This document shows positions 44,586-56,980 of a DNA stretch of 64,000 bases, in pieces; position 1 is the stretch's first letter; each line of letters opens with the position of its first letter. The position numbers were made by a program, and so were the translations under genes. Source of the DNA: Sebastes aleutianus (lineage: Eukaryota > Chordata > Actinopteri > Perciformes > Sebastidae); NCBI GenBank assembly GCA_916700875.1, contig CAKAKS010000072.1, forward strand, positions 34,635,072 to 34,699,071, written 5' to 3'. The notes beneath the pieces are model-generated. The model was not told the DNA's origin. It saw nothing but the letters and a program-made list of their open reading frames with translations, and made no database searches.

Positions 44586-46675
44586 TCGGACACATCTGTA
44601 TAAATAACAAGCCAGTGAATTAGAAAGCCATGTTTAGATAGAAACAGCACCACCACGTCCACATCCTCTTTAGCTTAACATTGTCGTCTAACTAAGACTT
44701 GAATCGTGAGCTTGAAAAGCGTGTCCACGTCTCTCTCTGTGTTTGTTTACGTGCACATGCAGTACACGTGTCGATTAATGCATTTTGATCATGAGCCAGG
44801 AATCCTGTTGTGTTTTGAACTTTTGGGGCATCAGAGCGAGAGATGAGGGACGTAAGAAGGCTCAACCTGTGCCAAAAAACTCTGGATGCCTGATTCTGCC
44901 CTCTTCTCGTCCTCTACTGCCTCCACATGTCTCAAAAAAGGGAAAAAGAAACTCACATGGAATGTTTTCCCTCCGACTGTAAATAAAAAGGGAACGGAAA
45001 AGACACTTGAAAAAGGAAAACGATGGACAGAAACAGAGACAGGTGCTATGTACGCCAGTCAAGGTCCCAGAAGACGATTGGGACCGAGGAGTTTTTTTTT
45101 TATTACTTTAATGTTTTGTTTTCATTCAGGGATGTGATCAGGAATATAACAAGCAGTAAAAAAATAAAAACAGCTTTCCATGATTTCTGAATGGAAGTCC
45201 CGAAATCCTGGAAAAAATCATGTCCCTGATAAATAATGTTACATAAAAGTGTTGAAGGTGGGTGTTTTGTTTTTATGTTTTATCATGAGCTGAATTCAGG
45301 ATGTGATACTGTGACCAAGTCTTCTTCTATACTGCTTTGTGCTTTTATTTTGTTAACTGGTGACCTTGGATCGACCTTTAGCCACCGGTCTTTTTTTTTT
45401 CTTTCTTTTTTTTCTTTTTTTACCCACAAGCACAAATTCTCTTCAAGGTGACTTTGCGAGATGGAGAAGTACAACACACTGCCAGTGGTTTCTCCTCTCC
45501 GCTCTGAAACTCTCTGTACAGTGTATAAAAAACTGTATTCGTGAACCCGTGTGTGTGTGTGACATCACTGCAGCGTGATTGGCTGTTGCTCTATCTCAGT
45601 GTTACTGCGTGTAAGTACAGTGATCGGTGTGTCTGACTGGCAGCATCAAGCGAGGGCCGGCCTATCTAGCCTGAGTCATTTCTACACAGACGCCGCGCAT
45701 GCCCCTCATACACACACATACACATACATTAAAACACATACATGCTGTACAGACATTCAATACACACACCACCGTTTCTTATAAAAAAAAATCCCTACTT
45801 ATGTCCTGTTTACATTCACATCTAGAGCTGTAGTAACTGCACGCCCTCCCCACGGCTGATAACCATTTGCATTATGGGTGATGTAGTAGGTAGAAACCAC
45901 ATTTCAGAGAGGAATCTAGTAGTTAGCTGAGCGAGCAGAGCCCTAACATTTCAAGCACCATTCCTGTACAGCATTTTAATATTTTATTATTAATCAATGA
46001 CCACTTCTCGTATTAGCGAGACAATCTTACATGTGTGATTTTACTAGAAAGAAAATGTCCATGTTATGGTAACAATGCTACCTATGGTCTAGTACTTTAC
46101 AGTGTTTTTTGCACCATAAATGCAAACAGTGTTAAGATCTGTGGGACTAGTCACTGATTAATGGCCTTTCATAATGTTTTTAAACTCTTACAACACTCTT
46201 CATATCACATTTTTTTTTTCTCTGTCTTGTAAAGATCAAACTTTAAAGATAAAATAATAGCTAGCTGTTTTGTAGGAGAATAAAGGCAAGAGCAGCGTTT
46301 TTCCTCTCTTATTAATGGTGAATGACTCTCTGTCTTGCAATGTTTTAATAAAACTATTCCAGTGTCGTCTGCACACCTGACGTTAAGTTGTATTTGAATT
46401 CCTGTGCGATGATTTCTGGGATTTAACCAATCTGGTACAGTCTGTCTCGATGGAGAAAAAAAAAAAAGATCACGTTGAAGAGTCGGCGATGTTTGTGTGT
46501 ATATGTGGTATTTACAGGACTTCAAGTACACCTCTGTCCAGATGTGACGGACAAACAATGTTTTCTATGGCTGTTTTTATTTTCTGATGGTTTAACTAAG
46601 GTATTAATGATGTACATGTCAAAACTGTGGTAATGATATCATTCAGCCTGGAATAAATGTTTTAAAAAAAGAAAT
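43854..46675 (+). other. ttyh3: ttyh3 3' UTR
   Basis: A continuous stretch from the stop codon to the AATAAA at 46652 with no repeat insertion longer than microsatellites. (CA)n runs lie at about 44342-44430 and 44551-44582, and poly-T at 45391-45420. A 2.8-kb 3' UTR is plausible, but internal signals, such as AATAAA near 44982 and 46326, could give shorter forms. Confidence 0.65.
46652..46657 (+). terminator. ttyh3: ttyh3 polyadenylation signal
   Basis: AATAAA in 'cctggaataaatgttttaaa', followed about 20 bases later by A-rich then T-rich sequence. It is the last good signal before the repeats of the spacer begin at 46759. Confidence 0.6.
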
Positions 46676-46758
46676 TAAAGCAACTTTAACGTACTGATCA
46701 AGACTGCGGGTTCTTTTTAATGTGAGTGAATGAGCACAGATGTTTCTAATCAAATGTT

Positions 46759-46925
46759 AAAGGAACAGTTTGTAACATTTCAGGGGATCTATTAGCAGAA
46801 ATAGAATATAATATTCATAACTATGTTTTCATTAGTGTATAATCACCTGAAACTAAGAATCAATGTGTTTTCGTTTGCTTAGACTGAGCCCTTCATATCT
46901 TTATAGGGAGCGGGTTCACTATAAT
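46759..46925 (-). repeat. R500 partial copy
   Basis: Right-terminal part of R500, read in reverse: 'aaaggaacagtttgtaacat', 'atctattagcagaaat' and 'atctttatagggagcggg'. Confidence 0.75.
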
Positions 46926-47120
46926 TCCATCTATAAGTAGCACTATGACAGAATGTAGGACTATTTCTCATACACTTTCTGTAATAAAACATAAAAACCA
47001 AAATCCTATCAGATGGGGGACCCTGGGACAAATTCTTATCAAATGTGTGTCTGTAAGTCAGTTATGGGGTCCTTGATGTGAAAAAGTTTGGGAACCACTG
47101 CTCTGTCAATGACAAGATTA

Positions 47121-47505
47121 AAGGTACAGTGTGTAGGATTTGAGGATTTGGCGGCATTTAGTGGTGTGGTTGCAGATTGCAACCAACTGAGTACCCCACC
47201 GCTCACTCCTCTCCTTCCAAGACTGCGGTAACGTGACCCGCCGAGTGCAAAACTGTGGTAACGCCGTTCACCTCGCTCAGAGGCCATCCTTACCATAATA
47301 ACACTACTTTTTGAGTAACGGAGGTGACACGGTGCCTGGAGGTACCACGGTTTTACACTCTGCGGCTCACGTTACCGCAGTTTCACAAGCGTGTTGGAGA
47401 ACTACGGTGGCCTTCAGGTAACATAAAAAAGCGAAGGGCTCTTACGAGAGTCAGTGTTTGGTTTGTCTGTTCTGGAAACATGGTGGAGCAACATGGCGGA
47501 TATGA
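47121..47505 (+). repeat. R500 partial copy
   Basis: Begins with the left terminus 'ttaaaggtacagtgtgtagg' and runs through 'cttaccataataacactac' to 'gcaacatggcgg', where it is truncated. Confidence 0.8.
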
Positions 47506-47832
47506 AAACCAGTTAGTTAGAGGACTGCTTTGACCAATGTTATCTAGAATTGACTCGACCTATTGTTAAATGGAAATATGGAAAATGAAGCTCATGTATT
47601 TTAGATGTGAGGGATATCACAGGTCTGATGACGCACTTGCCACCTCTGTTTTGGTTTGGTTCATTGAGAATATTCTAATATATTTATAAAAAACAATACA
47701 TCCAACTTTGTTAGCGATAGAATGATAAAGTACTGGGCTTATTCCCGTCTTTGTCCCTGGTGTGTACACAGTCCATGGACCTTTACAAAGATGTCTTACC
47801 TGAGAGAAACGTTAAAATACTTACGTTTGAAT

Positions 47833-48405
47833 GAGGGCTGTCAATTGATCGCAAATTAATGGCATGTAACTTAAGAGGAGATTTGTCAAGTATTTAATAC
47901 TCTTATCAACATGGGAGTGGGCAAATATGCTTGCTTTATGCAAATGTATGTATATATTCATTATTGGAAATCAATTAACGACACAAAACAATGACCAATA
48001 TTGTCAAGAAACCCTCACAGGTACTGCATTTAGCATAAAAAATATGCTCAAATCAAAACATGGCAAACTCAAACCCAACAGGCAACAACAGCTGTCAGTG
48101 TGTCAGTGTGCTGACTTAATTATGACTTGCCCCCAAACTGCATGTGATTATCATAAAGTGGGCATGTCTCCTTTGAAAATGACCATGCCAGTTTTTCCTC
48201 GCCAAAATTTAGTGTAACTTTGGAGCGTTATTTAACCTCCTTCCTGAGGTAGTATGACATGGTTGGTACCAATGAATTCCTCAGGTTTTCTAGTTTCATG
48301 TGATGCCAGTCTCTGAGCCCAATACAACCTAAAAATTGCAAGCTGCGTTAATGCGTTAAAGAAATTAGTATCAATAAAATGAATTTGCACTAACTTAGTA
48401 TTATT
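47833..48405 (-). mobile_element. 'TAGGGCTGTCAA' transposon, reversed copy
   Basis: Starts AGGGCTGTCAATTGATCGC and contains 'caacatgggagtgggcaaat' and 'atgtgattatcataaagtgg'. The far end is degenerate. Confidence 0.75.
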
Positions 48406-48419
48406 GTTGGGTTGCAAGT

Positions 48420-50015
48420 CTGTTGACAGTTGAATAAACAGCTTGTGAAAGGTTCCCTTTCTCCCTTTTCACCAGGCCCTGTTCCCCAAAACTAACAGTG
48501 TTTTTGTGTTTGTTTAATTATTAATTTCAGTCAAATGTTTTAGTTTATTTGATACATTATTAATTGAGGGGTATAAACGACACAAGCGTGTTTAGTTTGT
48601 TTTATGGTCTGATTTGTGTTGTTCTACCTGAGATGTTGGTGTAAATCAGCTGCTCAGCTGCTCAATCAGGGGAAGTACAAACAGGTTTGTCTCATTATGT
48701 CCTCTGAGCAGGGACGGGCTGGGCTCTGTTATGATGTGAGTCAGGTAAGACTATAATATTTGGTGTTCTCATTGGTATGGATGGGTGCCCATAGATAAAT
48801 TGAGATGTCAGCAGTAACTTAGAGATTTTATATTAATGATTTGTTCATTCTTCTGTGTGAATTTGGTTGCTTGTTCAGTTTAGCTCACCCGATACTTACG
48901 TACCTGGGGAAGTGGTAGCTTCCAGTTAGGTGAGGCTGAGAAATCCCATTCACTGGAGTAAAGAGAAGTGGAAAAAGGAGTTGGCAGCTTGGTGTGAGGG
49001 TGCAACTTTCTTTAGTTCTGCGTTCTTTTGATTCAGTTTAAATGTATTTTTATATAAATTCCTGGGTTTCATTTTGCCCTTTTTTTTAGTAATTGTTTTG
49101 TCAATAAATGTTTTTTTTTCACTACTCCTTAGGGTGACCAGACCAATCAAATGTGGGATAAAGAGTGGGACAATGTGGGACACGTTACCAAGGCTGAGCG
49201 GTGGTCTACAATTTTGATACAATGTCTATCTAACTTAAATAATAAACATTTCTATTCTGCCCCTTATCTTGTAACATCTCTATGCTTTGCCCGGATGCAA
49301 CGATAGATCAGCACATCTCTTTTTGAGCCAAACATTTCTTGTCTCACATGAACTGTGTCGCTTCATGTCGTATTACTGCCGGTGTGAAATTTAAAAATAA
49401 CTGTCAAACTTCACAAAAAACTCGCCTTCCACCGGTTTCACACACTAATAAGAGGTCTTGGTTGTAGTTGCATTTCTTTTTCTTTGTGGTATTTTCCGTA
49501 GCGTAGCAAAGACGGTGACAGGTCAACCTGCACTTGACCCAGGTGTGCACAGTTTGATTGATGGCAAACGGCTCCGTCATGACAGCCTTCCCTGCTTTCT
49601 TCACAGCCATTGGATAAAAGTCAGAAAAGTGTCTGCAGTGGTTTTGTAAAGTGGGACTCCTGGGTCCTCCTACTACTCCTGCTTATCATCCTGGTTCTTC
49701 AACATCCCTTTTTAAAGTTGTCCGATGCCAAACCACCTCATCTGCCCTTTATATTTGGTTGCAACACTACACCGATGACTCAGTACAAGCAGCAGTGACC
49801 AAAACTAGTTTTTTACTCTTTGCAGTAACACATGCAGCCAGCAGGTGTCACTCAGAAGCATATCAAACCTCAGAATAACCTCACAAATTCACTACTGTGT
49901 GTTACTATTTGTCTAAGTACTCCCTGTGGTCCACACAGACCGACATCTCTGAGAGAGGCCATGACACACAGAGGCCTGGAGTCCGCTAATGTTTTGGTTC
50001 TGCCTTTATCTCTCC
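48420..50015. other. Intergenic spacer between ttyh3 and lfng
   Basis: No recognised gene. 49130-49200 ('gggtgaccagaccaatcaa') resembles a fish repeat. Short ORFs across this stretch lack conserved motifs. Confidence 0.5.
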
Positions 50016-50017
50016 AG

Positions 50018-50129
50018 AGCCTTGTGCATGGCTCAATCAGATAAGAAGACGGCTGTTGTTGTGGGGTTACGGTCGGATGCCGGAGGGGCCGGAGGTCTCC
50101 AGACAGGAACCCAGCAGCTCATAAACAAG
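50018..50129 (+). other. Unassigned exon-like segment
   Basis: Preceded by an acceptor-like 'ctgcctttatctctccag' and followed by a donor-like 'aacaag|gtcaga'. An ATG at 50028 opens 34 codons in phase to the donor, starting MAQSDKKTAVVVGLRSDAGG. I do not recognise the sequence, found no partner exon and cannot exclude chance. It lies between the ends of ttyh3 and lfng. Confidence 0.2.
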
Positions 50130-50246
50130 GTCAGAGGTGAAAGGTGGAAGCGGTGTCCCTTACAACCCCATTTAAAATCACCCCAAAGTTTTACAAGCAC
50201 ACAATCACAGAAACAAATTCACGTCTTACGGACCAAAAAAACTGTT

Positions 50247-50252
50247 TTTATT
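50247..50252 (-). terminator. lfng: Distal candidate lfng polyadenylation signal
   Basis: AATAAA on the minus strand, 2.8 kb past the lfng stop. A closer candidate is at 52943-52948, about 100 bases past the stop, and another is at 51350-51355. Repeats between 50580 and 51870 make the long UTR less certain. Confidence 0.3.
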
Positions 50253-50579
50253 ACATGTCTACATACAGTCCAGATACTGGAGAGAGCATGCACGCTTCAA
50301 AAGCAACAGTTCATCATATACATTCATTTAACAAGGGACAGAATTTAACTTAATAACTTTCATTCAGTTGTAACAACTGCTTTCAATGCACAGAAAGACG
50401 ACCCAACATGAGTCATTTGGGGAGATCTTTGTTACACTGCCACTGTGTAACGTTATAGAAAGCGGGCTAATATCATAAAGGCAGGGGATGTCCGCTACTT
50501 TTGGAAGAATACTTTGTAACCGAGGCCTCACTGGATGAGTTCAGAATATGAGATTAGTTCATGCAGAGTTTCTAAAAGA

Positions 50580-50820
50580 TGTTCATTTTCGTATTTGTTT
50601 TCTTGCCAAGAGTTAGATGAAAAGATCTATACCACTCTCCTGTCTGTACGGTAGCAGCCAGTTAGCTTAGCTTAGCACAAATACTGGAAACGGAAGGAAA
50701 CAGCTAGCCTGCTTTTGTCTGAGGGAAACCAAATAATCTTACCAGCACCTCTAAAGCTCATTAATTACCACTTTATCTGACTCTCGTCAAGAAAACAAAT
50801 TAGCGTATTTCCCCAAAATG
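50580..50820. repeat. Dispersed repeat ('agcttagcacaaatactgga')
   Basis: Same family as 51620-51870: 'tagcttagcacaaatactgg' here and 'tagtttagcacaaagactgg' there, both followed by 'cagctag' and a Ser/Thr-like AC-rich tail. Very common in fish genomes. Confidence 0.7.
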
Positions 50821-51619
50821 TCGAAAAAGTATTTTAAAAAAATATTATGAATTGCAAACAGCAGAAATAAAACAGCAAAGTGCAGTCATGATGATATACT
50901 TCAGATAAATGATAATACTGAACACTGACAAAATAAAATAATGAATGTTAATGTTGTTCCTTCATCTTTTCACTGTAACAGTGTCATGTAAATCCAAACT
51001 GATTAACACTGGAGCATGTGGGCAACCAAGTAAGTAACGTATTCACAGCCGAGAAACTGGAGAGAAGACACTGAAAATGTGAGGAAAATCAGATCAGGCT
51101 ACATTAAACAGCAGCAGATTAGTCTCTAGGGATGATAATCTCAATCTGTCAATTCGTCTGTCGGTCCATCACTTTGGTTCAGAGTGAAATATCGTAAAAA
51201 ACTATTGAGCGGATTGTCAATAAATTGGTACAGACAGTAATGGCTCCCAGACGGTGAACGCTTTAGTGACTTTAGGGATTCTCTGACTTTTCATCCAGCA
51301 ACACCAAAACCGCCACTTATCCAACATTACGGGATTAGGATAATTGCGCTTTATTACAATTTGGGTCTTACTTTCGTGCTTACTTGGGTCTTACTTGGGT
51401 CTTTCCTCATCATTTCTATCCTGTAATAATAACATTGTCTCTCACCATATTAATTACAGAGACCTGGAAATGTGGCAACATCGCTAAAAAGAAGTATTGG
51501 TGGGGCAAGATTGAACCTGTTGAGGTTTTACACAGTTTTACAGTGCAATGGGATTATTACTGACATTTCAATGTGTATACTTTCAGTTTTAATTCCAAAT
51601 AAAGTGGTTTAAATCCTTT

Positions 51620-51870
51620 GACTTAAAGGAATAATTCAACATTTTGAGAAATAGGCTTTTTTTTTCTCGCATTTTTGTTGAAAGTTGGACGAGAATATTT
51701 ATACTTATGTTAAACATAAAAACTACAGCCAGCAGCTGATTAGCTTAGTTTAGCACAAAGACTGGAAACAGGGGAACCAGCTAGTCTGGCTCTGACCAAC
51801 AGTAACAAAAACATGTTACATCTTGTTTGTTTAATCCCAACAAAAACCTACACAAAGTGTAAAAAAGACA
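51620..51870. repeat. Dispersed repeat ('agtttagcacaaagactgga')
   Basis: Second copy of the family at 50580-50820, beginning near 'ttaaaggaataattcaacat' and ending near 'ccaacaaaaacctacac'. Confidence 0.7.
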
Positions 51871-52942
51871 ATTTCATTAACTATCTGATTGTCTGATTGC
51901 TCATGTTTCTTGCCCCGTCTGATGTTGTTGTAGCTGTGCCTGGATCTCAGCAGTTACTTTGGTGAGCACACAATGTTATCATAACTAATAAAGAAACAAG
52001 CTACAAGAGACCAAGATAACCATCTCAGCCTTAATATGAAATGTCACATATTATTATAGCAGAATAAGTACAGCTGAAGCTAACAAACAGACAGCTGAGC
52101 GTGACGAGGTGCAGCTGAGGCTGATGGATGTTGAGCGTAGACAAGAGGAAAGATAAGGTTATAACGTTTGGAGCTCATCCCAACTCGTCACATATGGCTG
52201 CTTTGTCACGCCCCTTGTTGTCACTTTAGGATTAGGCAACAAAACCACTATAGTTAGGTTTAGGTTACATGGTTGGGCTTACAACTAATACGTTTTTAAA
52301 GTGAAAATGAAACTGAACATTGTGAACACGATACACGAACAAACAGCTGATTGTAACATGACGCACGGGACCCGAACAGCGGTTTCCTGGATGAAAGCCC
52401 TGTGTTTGTTGGACCCGCCCCGTGAGTGTCTTTTTTTGCTATTTAAAATAGGTCACCACAGTCACTCCAGGCGCACTTTCTCAGAGCGTTTACTGTTGCC
52501 ACACATGGATTTACATTATAGTTAGTGGTACGCTTCATACCGGTGCTAAGGGGTGCCTTGTGCGTCGGTAACGCACGTCAACGGCCGAGACAAAGCGTCG
52601 GTATTTGACGCCCTGGGAATGAGAACGGGCTGTTGGAGCTGAGGCGTACAGAGAATAAATCCTTCTGATTTAGGTAACGTTTCCTCTCGTGCCACCCTCA
52701 GGATCTATAAAGAGCAAAGTTGTCTCTCCATTTTGACCTTAAGTCTTCTTGTCTGGTTGCACTTTTGACACCAAACAACAATTCACAGGGTCAAAGTTCA
52801 GGTGTCAAACTAATAAAACCCTCATAGTCCCTCATAAAAAAAGTCAGTCTACTACTCAGACTGCTGTCGGACGTGAGGAAAACATTTATGTCCAAATGTT
52901 TCTTCATCACGCCAGAAGAGGGCAGCAGTGAGACTCCTTCTC

Positions 52943-52948
52943 TTTATT
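52943..52948 (-). terminator. lfng: Proximal candidate lfng polyadenylation signal
   Basis: Minus-strand AATAAA in 'ccaggaataaagagaagg', 100 bases downstream of the lfng stop codon. Confidence 0.4.
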
Positions 52949-53047
52949 CCTGGATGTGCAATGATTTCCTCTATCAGAGAACATTGAGTGAAGCCAGACA
53001 TTTACTTCTTCTCCTCCTCCACCACCAGTCAGTCTCTCTGGATGGTG

Positions 53048-54484
53048 TTAGTGTCGCCGGAGGCCGGGGCACCAAGCAGTGTCTGGGTACAGCAGACAAT
53101 GGACCGACCTGAACCTGAGAGAGAGAGGGAAATGACTGTCACAATGCCTGGAAGCCGCCAACTGGGGATTTCAAAATAAGACTGTGAATACAATTAGCCG
53201 TGTGCATACATTCACACACACACAATGAACAAAGCCAGGAAGCTTGTCATAGTAGTAAAACATACGTTTACATAAAGGAGAATTGTAGTACACATGGTTT
53301 AAAGCCTTTCCTCAGACAGCTGCAGGGCTGTGTTGAAATGAAAAAAAATACAATAAACAATATCTATTATTGATTGTTTGAAAATAAATTTAATCTGTTT
53401 CAATTAACCCATCCACCAATAGGTCAACAAGCTTATCTCGTTACCTGCAGCCCTCCAGGCACACTGCCATCAGTGTCTATTGACAAGCTACAGAAATAAT
53501 GACGATTAGCCCTAATTCAATACACAATGACACGATTACTGACTGGAGGACGAAGCAATGAAGGGAGAGAAAGAAAGAAGGGAAGCTGGGCAAATAAAAA
53601 ATAAATCCCCTTAATGTCAGGAAGGGTTAAGATAAGATCAGCTTGTGTTTTGTCCTCCGTATTGTTTTGTTGGCCTGTGATGTCAGCATGTGAGGTGTCA
53701 TGAACCCTGTACTGTAAACAATCTTTTGTGTTAAACTGAGCATCACAGACTAAAGTCTCATCTTTTTCTTCATTAGCCTTTAGCAGAGGTACGGTAGCGC
53801 ATTGGGGCCTTTGTAGGTAGAAGAAATACAAATACGGAGCTGGGGAAGGGGGGTATTATTACAAAAAAACTCTGAATTTCCAAGATTAAAGTTGTAAATT
53901 TATGAGAAAAAACTTGAATACTCTCTGAGATTGCAAAGTAAAAGAAAACTCAGAAAATTGTGTTTTCTTTACGATAAGCTTCTGCAACTGACAGCGTTAT
54001 CAGCTGTAGCCGCTATATGAGCGCAGTGCAGAGCGGTGGCTGTGAGCTAGCCAGTGGGGCACGCCCACATGCACTAAAAGCGCGCACGGCCGGCCTGGCT
54101 ATGTCAACAAAGCACTGAAAAGCTCTGATTACAACACACACAGAGGGAGAGTGACTTCATTCTCTGCTCAGGTAGACATTACTCCTCTATATCTTTACAT
54201 AGACAATAGTTGTTTGCTGCTATATTAATACTCAGACAACCTTTAATTACAGCCCCAGATGTTGCACTCTTTTGTACGGTGTTCCTTCTTGCATATCAAA
54301 GAAACTAAATAAATGTCATAAACTGATAAACATAGATTTTACCTTGTAGGATCTTCATTTATTGAAAATGGTCCTTTCAGGTTGACAGTGTTTCTGCTGC
54401 TTTCCACTGTGCCGTAGCTGAGAGTCACCTAGAGGAGCAACAGAAACACAAGCTGTTTAGACAGTTGGCACATCAGTAAGTCTG

Positions 54485-54527
<43 letters not shown>

Positions 54528-55634
54528 CTGGTTGTGTATGTCTGACACCAGTCCCAGGTTCTCCAGGTGGGAATGGAACAACGCTGAGCGGATGAGGCTC
54601 ACGCCTAGCAGCGCTTCCACGATGTAACCAACGGTGCAGTCGTCAGGGAGGTGAATGTGCTCAGCTGTCGCCATGAAGCTGCCATCACTAGACAGAGAAA
54701 GAGGTAGAGAGCATGAGAGGAGGTTTTATGATCAAGCTGAACGGGTCGCAAAAATATCTCAGAATTCATCAGTGAGGATTTACCTGGCCCAGGGCTTCAT
54801 CTTGAGGGCGAGGCCTCGGCTCAGACAGAATCCTGCTCCTCCTGTGGCGAACCAGAAACGCACCGGCTTCTGCACACAAAGACATTTACATACATTATAC
54901 AGCTCTGTGTGTTGTGCTGCAGTCTAGGGATCAGTGAAGGGCAAACCGATGTAGATCTCACGCTGAGCTCAGCAGAAAACCACAGTGAACTTTTTTCAGT
55001 AACTTTTGCAACTTGAAGGGTAACTTCAATATTGTTCAACCTGGACCCTACGGATATTCAGATTTCACAACGAGACTTCTCCTTGAGCGGGAGTTGGACA
55101 TAACAAACAGACTGGATCAAGAGGAAGGTAAGACAAACATTTTATTTCTCCGTAGGGGGCCATAATGTTATCAGACACTTATAAGAACAATCTGAGCCTG
55201 TCGGTGGCAAAAACAACGCTTTTAGTAAACGTAACGTTACATTGCTCACTTTCCCTTCGCTGCTGCCGGTTACAGTGTTATTCCTCAATACTGGACCAGT
55301 TTCAAAAACTGTTGTCCCCATTAGTCAGTTAGACACAAAAACATGAGAAAAAAGGGCCCAGGTTGAAAAATACAGAAGATCTAGATGCATATTTTAATTA
55401 TGGAGCACGAAATATAATTAAATTTCACCATTTCAGTGGTGCCAAGCCTCTCCGTGGCCTCTATTGGTCGCTCCAGGCTGGGCCGGCCGATGTAGACGTC
55501 CTGCGTGTGACCGTACTGAGACAAGAGCTTCAGGAGAGAGCCGACGTTCAGGTAGTTATCATCATCGACGTGACAGAACCACCTGCAACAGATGAGAGTT
55601 AGTAACATGCTCTTTGTGTGTGTGTGTTTATGAC

Positions 55635-55679
<45 letters not shown>

Positions 55680-56498
55680 ATGGCACTGTGTGTGTGGATT
55701 GTGTCTTACTTCTTGCCAGAGTTAATAAAAGTGTCGTATTCCAGCGCCATTTTACAGGAGAGGGCCTGACGATTGTGAGCCGCTGAGCAGTTGGTGTTGA
55801 TCAGGTGAGCTCCTGATGATCAATAACAAACAAAGTAAGTAATGGTTATTATGGAATTAAAGGTACAGTGTGTAGGATTTGGTGGCATCTAGTGGTGTGG
55901 TTGCAGATTGCAACCAACTGAGTACCCCTCCGCTCACTCCTCCCTTTCCGAGACGGCGGTAACGTGAGCCGCCGAGTGCAAAACCGTGGTAACGATGTTT
56001 GCTTCGCTCAGAGGCCATCCTTACCATAATAACACTACTTTAGGAGCAACGGAAGTCAGACGGCGGTTGGAGTTACCAAGGTTTGGTACTCTGCGGCTCA
56101 CGTTACCGCAGTTTCACAAGCATGTCGGATGTTACACACTGTTCCTGTTCCTTTAATAGGAAATATGTATATTTGATGAAGCAACTTTGACTAAATATTC
56201 GTTTCAGAAGCAAGAAAGCTGTTTAAAAATGTGATCCCATTACAACCCGACTGCTAATACATATCCTAATTACACATTTTTCTGCATCGGGTTGTACAAT
56301 GTGTCCGTTAGTGAGAAGAAAACCTCATTTAAAAGTAAAACAATTCCATGAGTAAGATGAGGAAAGGCCTGTTGATAAAACTGAAGTGATTTCCTGCACT
56401 TCATGGAAACACAGTATTGCTCAGTCAGCAGCCTGGTTCCTGCTTTCCTGCTCACAGCTCTGCAGATAACGCTGCTGCTACTCAGCGAAACTGCTGTG

Positions 56499-56555
<57 letters not shown>

Positions 56556-56766
56556 CTCACCCATCCTCTTCCTCAGCTTCTCGTCCTCTCCATCAGTGAA
56601 CACGAACGTCTGTGGAAAAACACACACGGTTCATGTTATTCCAGCGGCCTTCAGTGACCAGCAGGGAAATAAAAACACCATTATACAGACGCTCTCACTG
56701 CTCCACCATCATTGTTCATGGATGACTGTTTATGATCTCAGGTGAGACTCCACCTGTTTCCTCGGT

Positions 56767-56820
<54 letters not shown>

Positions 56821-56939
56821 CTGACACAAGCCAACACACACAGCAGCAGCAGCATGCACTGCTGATATTGGATGGAAGCCAAGACAAAAGGTAAGCCTCT
56901 TGTCTATCAGCAGCAGAACAGCTGGTCTCAGCTCTGTCG

Positions 56940-56980
<41 letters not shown>

